From contig UQAW01000078.1 in NCBI GenBank assembly GCA_900539175.1, forward strand, positions 1-18,092: DNA of 18,092 nucleotides, given 5' to 3'. The position numbers were made by a program, and so were the translations under genes. Below, in pieces: positions 13,239-18,092 of the stretch. Position 1 is the stretch's first letter, and each line of letters opens with the position of its first letter. The DNA is from an uncultured Lachnospiraceae bacterium. GTDB lineage: Bacteria; Bacillota; Clostridia; Lachnospirales; Lachnospiraceae. The notes below the pieces were generated by a model, which was not told where the DNA came from, searched no databases, and saw only the letters and a list, made by a program, of their open reading frames with translations.

Positions 13239-14618
13239 TTACTGTCCTAAAAGGTTTTCCCCTATTTTTACTACGTCTCCGGCTCCCATAGTTATCAACA
13301 AATCACCAGATTCGCAATTTTCCAATAAAAAATTTTCAATTTCGTCAAAAGTAGGGAAATAATGGCACTCAGTTCCCAATTTCTCAATCTCAGTCTGAAG
13401 ATCTCTGGATGAGATACCGATGGTATTCTTTTCTCTGGCAGCATAGATATCAGCCAGAACTACCTTATCAGCCAGTGTCAGAGCCTGTGCAAAATCGCCC
13501 AGAAGGGCTTTGGTTCTGGTGTAGGTATGAGGTTGGAAGACACACCAGGTGGTTTTGTGCGGATAGTTTTCGGCAGCGTTCAAGGTAGCAGTGATTTCGG
13601 TCGGGTGGTGTGCGTAATCATCAATCACAGTAACGCCGCTGACAGTCCCCTTGTATTGGAAGCGGCGGTCGGTGCCGGTGAAGGTTGCGAATCCTTTTTG
13701 AATCGCAGCAGCATCAAGTCCGAGTTTTTGGGCCAGTGCAATTGTGGCCAGTGCATTGGAAACATTATGAATTCCCGGAACGTGCAGTGAGAATGTATCC
13801 ACAAGCTCTCCGCGGAAGGAACATGTAAATGTCGGATGACCGTATGCGTTAAATGAAATATCGGAAGCCATATAGTCGGCGTCATGATCCAGGCCATATG
13901 TAAGCACTTCGCAGTTCAGCCCTTCGGTGATCATCTTGTATTCCGGTGTATCTGCATTAATGATTAAGGTTCCGTCTTCCGGAAGCAGAAGGGCGAATTC
14001 ACGGAAGGAATGGCGGATATCATCAATATCCTTAAAAAAATCCAGGTGGTCTGCATCCATATTCAGGATCAGGCTGATTTTAGGATAAAAGCTTAGAAAG
14101 CTGTTCGTATATTCACAGGCTTCCGTAATGAATGTTTCAGACTGACCAACACGTATGTTTCCATGGATTGACGGAAGAATACCGCCCACGGATATGGTAG
14201 GATCACAATTGCCGGCCATAAGTATATGGGAAGCAAGGGAAGTGGTTGTGGTTTTTCCGTGTGTACCGGATACAGCGATGGGGGTTTCGTAATTCCGCAT
14301 GATCTGCCCCAGAAGCTGCGCACGTGTCAACATGGGAATTTGCTTTTCGGCGGCGCAGGCGAATTCCGGATTATCCGGATGTATGGCAGCAGTATATACA
14401 ACAAGGTCGATATCGTCAGTGATATTAGAAGCCATCTGAGGGTAATGGATTTGAGCCCCCATCTCCTCCAGATGTGCGGTTAGGTTGCTGCTTTTTGCAT
14501 CAGAACCTGAGATCCGGAAGTCTTCTTTCAAAAGGATCTCTGCCAGACCGCTCATACTGATACCGCCTATTCCTATAAAATGCACATGAATCGGTTTATC
14601 AAAATCAACTGTATACAT
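13239..14618 (-). CDS. murC: UDP-N-acetylmuramate--L-alanine ligase
   Basis: This complete Mur ligase of 459 residues adds L-alanine to UDP-MurNAc, the first amino acid of the peptidoglycan stem peptide, in the cytoplasm. It has the nucleotide-binding N-terminal motif FIGIGGISMSGLAE (14-27), the ATP loop GTHGKTTTT (118-126), NMDADHLDFF (186-195), HNVSNALA (284-291) and DYAHHPTE (334-341). These are diagnostic of MurC among Mur ligases. The ATG at 14618 has AGAGG about 8 bases upstream and a clear promoter at 14652-14680. No terminator with a T run is seen after the gene, so some transcripts may run through the DnaA-box spacer into dnaD. murC is divergent from glgC. Confidence 0.96.
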   Translation of the reverse strand: MYTVDFDKPIHVHFIGIGGISMSGLAEILLKEDFRISGSDAKSSNLTAHLEEMGAQIHYPQMASNITDDIDLVVYTAAIHPDNPEFACAAEKQIPMLTRAQLLGQIMRNYETPIAVSGTHGKTTTTSLASHILMAGNCDPTISVGGILPSIHGNIRVGQSETFITEACEYTNSFLSFYPKISLILNMDADHLDFFKDIDDIRHSFREFALLLPEDGTLIINADTPEYKMITEGLNCEVLTYGLDHDADYMASDISFNAYGHPTFTCSFRGELVDTFSLHVPGIHNVSNALATIALAQKLGLDAAAIQKGFATFTGTDRRFQYKGTVSGVTVIDDYAHHPTEITATLNAAENYPHKTTWCVFQPHTYTRTKALLGDFAQALTLADKVVLADIYAAREKNTIGISSRDLQTEIEKLGTECHYFPTFDEIENFLLENCESGDLLITMGAGDVVKIGENLLGQ

Positions 14619-14651
14619 GTAAATAACCTCTTTATTCCTAAATTTTTTTTC

Positions 14652-14680
14652 ATTATACGCTTTTCACTGAAAAAAGTAAA
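14652..14680 (-). promoter_or_regulatory. Promoter of murC
   Basis: On the - strand TTTACT (14680-14675) and TATAAT (14657-14652) are separated by exactly 17 bases. The start codon of murC is about 34 bases downstream of the -10. Confidence 0.75.
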
Positions 14681-14709
14681 TAAGAAAGCCGTGATTTGAA
14701 AAGTACAAA

Positions 14710-14789
14710 CTTTGTAATACAAAGGAAAAATATCAGATATTTCTTCGAAAAAAGAATTATGCATTATCCTTTTGGAAGAATTATGCATT
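14710..14789. promoter_or_regulatory. Candidate regulatory repeats between murC and glgC
   Basis: A 15-bp palindrome CTTTGTAATACAAAG lies at 14710-14724, upstream of the murC -35. Further on, the 14-base sequence AAGAATTATGCATT occurs twice, at 14752-14765 and 14776-14789, with a 24-bp period. These have the look of protein-binding sites, but I cannot name a regulator. Confidence 0.4.
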
Positions 14790-14819
14790 TTTGTTATTTT
14801 GGCTATTGCATATTGACGA

Positions 14820-14990
14820 TATAAGAGGAAAAGTGAGGAATATATGGAGAATCGGACGAAAGAGGAGGAAAAGCAGAAGGGAAAATTGGGAGATATTGTG
14901 GAAAAAAGAAAGAAAAGGAAGAGAGGGAGAGAAAAAAGTGAGTAAAAAGTGATAAAATGTAGGAAAAAAGTTTTGAAAATATATAAAAAT
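14820..14990 (+). other. Polypurine tract with a possible 33-codon basic ORF
   Basis: About 170 bases of the + strand are almost entirely A and G, with few pyrimidines. Within it an ATG at 14844 preceded by GTGAGGA opens a 33-residue frame to a TAA at 14943-14945. The predicted peptide is nearly all Lys, Arg and Glu (for example KRKKRKRGREK near its end). The codons follow directly from the purine bias, so the ORF may be meaningless. The tract ends just before the glgC promoter. Confidence 0.4.
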
Positions 14991-14992
14991 TG

Positions 14993-15021
14993 TTCACAAT
15001 TAATCCGGAATATGATATAAT
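14993..15021 (+). promoter_or_regulatory. Promoter of glgC
   Basis: TTCACA at 14993-14998 and TATAAT at 15016-15021 are 17 bases apart, with TG one base before the -10. Transcription would start near 15028, about 24 bases before the glgC ATG. Confidence 0.75.
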
Positions 15022-15051
15022 TTTAAATCATATACGACAAGAGGTGATTGC

Positions 15052-16323
15052 ATGATTAAAAAAGAGATGATAGCAATGTTATTGGCAGGCGGGCAGGGAA
15101 GTCGTCTGGGTGTGCTTACTCAGGAAGTTGCAAAGCCGGCAGTAGCATTTGGTGGAAAGTATCGTATAATCGATTTTCCTCTCAGCAATTGTATTAATTC
15201 CGGAATTGATACCGTTGGTGTTTTGACGCAATATCAGCCGTTACGACTTAACAGTCATATCGGAATTGGTATTCCGTGGGATTTGGATAAGAATGTAGGT
15301 GGTGTTACGATTTTGCCGCCGTATGAGAAGAGCACGAACAGTGAGTGGTATACAGGCACTGCGAATGCAATTTACCAGAATATGGCTTATATGGAAAGTT
15401 ATAATCCGGATTATGTTCTGATTCTGTCCGGTGACCATATTTATAAGATGGATTATGAAGTGATGCTGGATTTCCACAAGGCAAACAAAGCAGACGTTAC
15501 GATTGCATGTATGCCTGTACCGATTGAAGAAGCCAGCCGCTTTGGGGTCATGATTACAGACGGGAACGGACAGATTACAGAATTTGAGGAAAAACCGGAA
15601 CATCCGAGAAGTAATCTGGCTTCTATGGGTATCTATATTTTTAGCTGGCCGGTGCTCAAGGAAGCTTTAAGTGTATTGAAAGATCAGAGCAACTGTGATT
15701 TTGGAAAGCATGTGCTTCCTTATTGTCGTGACAATGGCAAACGCTTATTTGCCTATGAGTTCAATGGATATTGGAAGGATGTTGGTACACTGGGTTCCTA
15801 TTGGGAAGCCAATATGGAATTGATCGATATTATACCGGAATTTAATCTGTATGAAGAGTTCTGGAAGATATACACAAAGGGAGATGTGATCCGTCCCCAG
15901 TATATTGCGAGCGAAGCAATTGTTGAAAGAAGTCTGATCAGTGAAGGTGCCGAAATCTATGGTGAGGTACATAATTCTGTCATCGGGGCGGATGTGCGCA
16001 TTGAAAAAGGCGCTGTGATTCGTGATTCCATTATTATGAGGCACAGTACCATCGGCAGCGGTACTCAAGTGGACAAGTCTATTATTGCTGAAAATGTCAC
16101 AGTCGGGGAGCATGTTGCGATGGGAGTAGGCGAAGAACAGCCAAATGTGCTGAAACCACAGGTTTATGGGTTTGGAATTGCAACTATAGGTGAGAATTCC
16201 ATCATACCTTCCAATGTACGGATTGGTAAGAACACGGCTATTGTAGGTGAAACTACACCGGAGGATTATCCGAATGGAGAACTGCCATCCGGCGGCGTGA
16301 TTCAAAAGAAGGACGGTGAATAA
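15052..16323 (+). CDS. glgC: Glucose-1-phosphate adenylyltransferase
   Basis: This 423-residue ADP-glucose pyrophosphorylase makes ADP-glucose from glucose 1-phosphate and ATP, the committed step of glycogen synthesis. The N-terminal nucleotidyltransferase domain starts with MLLAGGQGSRLGVLTQEVAKP and continues with FGGKYRIIDFPLSNC. Other hallmarks are GTANAIYQN, LILSGDHIYKMDY (catalytic Asp region), FEEKPEHPRSNLASMGIYIF (glucose-1-phosphate region) and YWKDVGTLGSYWEAN. The C-terminal part shows left-handed beta-helix hexapeptide repeats (about 290-400). AGAGGTGATTGC precedes the ATG. The gene ends one base before glgD, consistent with the two-subunit GlgC/GlgD enzyme known from Firmicutes. 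No glycogen synthase gene is in the window. Confidence 0.95.
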   Translation: MIKKEMIAMLLAGGQGSRLGVLTQEVAKPAVAFGGKYRIIDFPLSNCINSGIDTVGVLTQYQPLRLNSHIGIGIPWDLDKNVGGVTILPPYEKSTNSEWYTGTANAIYQNMAYMESYNPDYVLILSGDHIYKMDYEVMLDFHKANKADVTIACMPVPIEEASRFGVMITDGNGQITEFEEKPEHPRSNLASMGIYIFSWPVLKEALSVLKDQSNCDFGKHVLPYCRDNGKRLFAYEFNGYWKDVGTLGSYWEANMELIDIIPEFNLYEEFWKIYTKGDVIRPQYIASEAIVERSLISEGAEIYGEVHNSVIGADVRIEKGAVIRDSIIMRHSTIGSGTQVDKSIIAENVTVGEHVAMGVGEEQPNVLKPQVYGFGIATIGENSIIPSNVRIGKNTAIVGETTPEDYPNGELPSGGVIQKKDGE

Positions 16324-16324
16324 T

Positions 16325-17440
16325 ATGAGGGCATTAGGAATTATTTTAGCAGGCGGTAATAATAACAAGATGAGAGAACTGTCAAATAAGCGTGCAATTG
16401 CCGCTATGCCTGTTGCGGGAAGTTATAGAAGTATTGATTTTTCTCTCAGTAATATGGCGAACTCTCATATTCAGAAGGTAGCAGTCCTGACGCAGTATAA
16501 TGCAAGGTCATTGAATGAACACCTGAGCTCATCAAAGTGGTGGGATTTCGGCCGGAAGCAGGGCGGTATGTTTGTATTTACACCTACGATTACGAAGGAT
16601 AACAGTTTCTGGTATCAGGGAACTGCAGATGCAATCTATCAGAACCTTACATGGCTGAAAAACAGTCATGAACCATATGTGGTGATTGCATCAGGTGATG
16701 GTGTTTATAAGCTGGACTATAATAAAGTATTGGAATACCATATTGCAAAGCGTGCAGATGTTACAGTTGTATGTACAGAATGCCGTGAAGAGGATACCAG
16801 CCGTTTCGGTGTACTTAAGATGAATGAAGAAAGCCGCATTGAAGAGTTTGAAGAGAAGCCGATGGTTTCCAGTTCTAATCTGATTTCTACGGGTATCTAT
16901 GTGATTCGCAGACGTCAGCTGATTGAACTGATCGAACGGTGTGCACAGGAGGATCGTCATGATTTTGTTAAGGATATTCTGATTCGATATAAAAATCTGA
17001 AAAGAATTTATGGTTATAAGATTGAAAGTTATTGGAGCAATATCTCTACGGTTGAATCTTATTATCGTACAAATATGGATTTCCTTAAACCAGAAGTGCG
17101 TGAATTCTTCTTCGGACAGTATCCGGGGATTTCTTCTAAGATTGATGATTTGCCTCCGGCTAAATACAATCCGGGCAGTTGTGTAAAAAACAGTCTGATT
17201 TCCAGCGGATGTATTATCAACGGACAAATTGAGAACTCCGTGATTTTTAAAGATGTATATGTGGGAAATAACTGTGTGATCAAAAATTCCATTGTACTGA
17301 ACAATGTATATCTGGGTGACAACACTCATATTGAAAACTGTATTGTAGAAAGCCGTGACACAATCAGGGCGAATTCATACCATTGCGGAGAAGATGGTAT
17401 TAAAATTGTGGTAGAAAAAAACGAGAGATACGCAATCTGA
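16325..17440 (+). CDS. glgD: GlgD, regulatory subunit of ADP-glucose pyrophosphorylase
   Basis: This 371-residue paralogue of GlgC keeps the overall fold. However, the nucleotide-binding signature GGxGxRL is changed to GGNNNKMREL near the N-terminus, and the catalytic-region LSGDH is changed to ASGDG. In GlgD proteins such changes mean little or no catalysis alone; the subunit activates or tunes GlgC (family knowledge). GTADAIYQN, FEEKPMVSSSNLISTGIYVI and YWSNISTVESYY mirror GlgC. The C-terminal beta-helix repeats are visible around 280-355 (for example VIFKDVYVGNNCVIKNSIVL). The ATG at 16325 is preferred over a GTG at 16316 that overlaps glgC, because AGAAGGA would be too close to the GTG. 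It follows the glgC stop by one base, so translation is coupled. Confidence 0.93.
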   Translation: MRALGIILAGGNNNKMRELSNKRAIAAMPVAGSYRSIDFSLSNMANSHIQKVAVLTQYNARSLNEHLSSSKWWDFGRKQGGMFVFTPTITKDNSFWYQGTADAIYQNLTWLKNSHEPYVVIASGDGVYKLDYNKVLEYHIAKRADVTVVCTECREEDTSRFGVLKMNEESRIEEFEEKPMVSSSNLISTGIYVIRRRQLIELIERCAQEDRHDFVKDILIRYKNLKRIYGYKIESYWSNISTVESYYRTNMDFLKPEVREFFFGQYPGISSKIDDLPPAKYNPGSCVKNSLISSGCIINGQIENSVIFKDVYVGNNCVIKNSIVLNNVYLGDNTHIENCIVESRDTIRANSYHCGEDGIKIVVEKNERYAI

Positions 17441-17465
17441 TAAAATGCAAGGGGGCAAAAACGAT

Positions 17466-17744
17466 ATGAATATCACAGATGTGAGAGTACGTAAAGTGAC
17501 CAAAGAAGGAAAAATGAAAGCGGTTGTTTCCATTACGATTGATGATGAATTCGTGGTACATGATATTAAAGTGATTGAGGGGGACAAAGGACTGTTTATT
17601 GCGATGCCAAGCCGCAAGGCTACAGATGGCGAATACCGGGATATTGCTCATCCGATTAATTCGGGAACCAGAGATCGGATTCAGGGGATTATTCTGGATA
17701 AATATGAGCAGGTAATGGCTGAGAGTGTCGAAGAAGTAGTCTGA
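17466..17744 (+). CDS. spoVG: SpoVG, RNA-binding regulator
   Basis: This 92-residue protein matches SpoVG over its whole length. It begins MNITDVRVRKVTKEGKMKAV and contains the conserved SITIDDEFVVHDIKVIEG and LFIAMPSRK segments, then YRDIAHPINSGTRDRIQ. SpoVG proteins bind nucleic acid and affect septation at sporulation, virulence and other global programmes in Firmicutes. AAGGGGG lies about 10 bases upstream of the ATG at 17466; an in-frame start at 17445 lies before this site. It follows glgD by 25 bases with no terminator or clear promoter between, so it is probably at least partly co-transcribed with glgC-glgD. A strong terminator lies 90 bases downstream. The gene is also consistent with a spore-forming Firmicute host. 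Confidence 0.94.
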   Translation: MNITDVRVRKVTKEGKMKAVVSITIDDEFVVHDIKVIEGDKGLFIAMPSRKATDGEYRDIAHPINSGTRDRIQGIILDKYEQVMAESVEEVV

Positions 17745-17773
17745 ATTTTATGATACCAGAGTCAAAAGGTTAT

Positions 17774-17797
17774 GCGTTTCATACTTGCATGAAATGC
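17774..17797. other. Hairpin downstream of spoVG
   Basis: GCGTTTCAT (17774-17782) pairs with ATGAAATGC (17789-17797), including one G-U pair, around a 6-base loop. It has no T run and may stabilise the 3' end of the spoVG transcript. Function unknown. Confidence 0.45.
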
Positions 17798-17828
17798 GGA
17801 GCAATCCGTGTATTATAGGGTTAAGTGT

Positions 17829-17875
17829 AAAAAAAGTGCCTGTACAAGGATATGATGTACAAGCACTTCTTTTTT
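17829..17875. terminator. Bidirectional intrinsic terminator
   Basis: A 12-bp stem with one mismatch or wobble joins 17834-17845 (AAGTGCCTGTAC) and 17857-17868 (GTACAAGCACTT), with an 11-base loop. T6 follows at 17870-17875 on the + strand, and A7 at 17829-17835 gives a U7 tail on the - strand. On the - strand the odd pair is G-U, and on the + strand it is C-A. It can end both the spoVG transcript and any - strand transcript coming from the structured repeat. Confidence 0.9.
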
Positions 17876-17963
17876 GCGTCTGGAAAACGAGGCGCTTACC
17901 GGCATCGGTTAATTGGGGTGCAGTGCCTAAACGGACATGTCTGCTGACGCAGACATCACCATT
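17876..17963 (-). other. Structured spacer between repeat and terminator
   Basis: On the - strand this segment continues from the 113-bp repeat with two more hairpins. A perfect 8-bp stem ATGTCTGC/GCAGACAT with a 4-base loop lies at 17937-17956, and ACCG/CGGT at 17898-17909. No ORF with a ribosome binding site is seen. With the repeat and the terminator it could form the 3' part of a - strand non-coding RNA of about 260 bases; that is inference. Confidence 0.45.
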
Positions 17964-18076
17964 CATGAAAGTCGACTGCTCCGCACTTTGTGCTCCCGCA
18001 ATCGCCGCCAGTATTCGTAATCCGGGCTGTCGCCCTCCTTACTCATACCGGCTTGTCCGTCCAATGTCCATGACTC
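17964..18076 (-). repeat. Structured 113-bp repeat, right (inverted) copy
   Basis: Read on the - strand this matches 1-113 base for base without gaps. Hairpin A occupies 18052-18007, with the same GA/GA and GGA/GGA internal loops and one G-C pair changed to G-U. Hairpin B occupies 18004-17973, with outer stem CGATTGC/GCAGTCG, a GGGA/GGA internal loop, inner stem GCAC/GTGC and loop AAA. Compared with the left copy nearly all changes are in hairpin B and are compensatory. It points into the window, toward the terminator at 17829-17875. The 16 bases beyond it to the window edge contain a small palindrome (CATGC-TT-GCATG). Confidence 0.87.
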
Positions 18077-18092
18077 GCTGCATGCAAGCATG

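Noticed and set aside
16325..17440. glgD as a decayed glgC duplicate
   Set aside because: The frame is intact and full length, with ordered beta-helix repeats. The altered catalytic signature is the normal state of GlgD regulatory subunits.
17786..17816. A promoter (TTGCAT and TATTAT) downstream of spoVG
   Set aside because: The spacer is 20 bases and the product would be ended at once by the terminator at 17834-17875.
17748..17966. Minus-strand 72-residue ORF between the right repeat and spoVG
   Set aside because: It runs through the hairpins and the terminator, has no ribosome binding site and no motif. A structured RNA reading fits the segment better.
1..18092. A composite transposon or genomic island bounded by the 113-bp inverted repeats
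   Set aside because: The cargo is core housekeeping (asnS, murC, prs, dnaI, glgC) with no transposase or integrase, and the repeats have hairpin structure rather than IS-end features. Multi-copy repeats at assembly borders explain the arrangement better.

Overview
The window looks like chromosomal DNA from a Gram-positive, spore-forming anaerobe of the class Clostridia, most probably a member of the Lachnospiraceae. The reasons are the strong AGGAGG-type ribosome binding sites, a DnaD/DnaI-type helicase loading operon, spoVG next to a glgC-glgD pair, an FMN riboswitch in front of ribU, and an unusually long (about 390 residue) PRPP synthetase. The genus cannot be fixed from the sequence alone. 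All large genes are intact housekeeping genes. The unusual material lies between them.

Layout on the + strand, left to right: a 113-bp structured repeat (1-113); tex (140-2278); an FMN riboswitch with its own promoter and terminator, then ribU (2566-3204); a NUDIX hydrolase (3320-3925); asnS (4040-5431); a YhaO-like phosphoesterase and YhaN-like ATPase pair (5461-8043); a 187-bp fold-back element (8059-8245); and nfo (8635-9465). On the - strand, read from right to left: murC (14618-13239), a cluster of DnaA boxes, then dnaD (12879-11806), dnaI (11796-10804) and prs (10807-9626) as a tight operon that converges on nfo. Divergent from murC on the + strand are glgC (15052-16323), glgD (16325-17440) and spoVG (17466-17744), closed by a strong terminator. 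The right end carries a second copy of the 113-bp repeat in inverted orientation.

Functionally the window holds transcription and translation upkeep (tex, asnS), riboflavin uptake under FMN control, DNA repair (yhaO/yhaN, nfo), replication initiation joined to nucleotide precursor supply (dnaD-dnaI-prs), wall synthesis (murC), glycogen synthesis (glgC/glgD) and a sporulation-linked RNA-binding regulator (spoVG).

The most notable observation is the pair of 113-bp inverted repeats at the two ends. They align without gaps and differ at 16 positions. Twelve of those lie in predicted stems of two hairpins, and every one keeps base pairing, including five double compensatory changes. This points to a conserved folded RNA (or single-stranded DNA) element that I do not recognise. 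Second are DnaA boxes in perfect 9-bp tandem upstream of the helicase-loader operon, a fold-back element behind yhaN, and a small mobile-looking hairpin family (core AACTGTTCAGAA), one copy of which sits inside the loop of a terminator.
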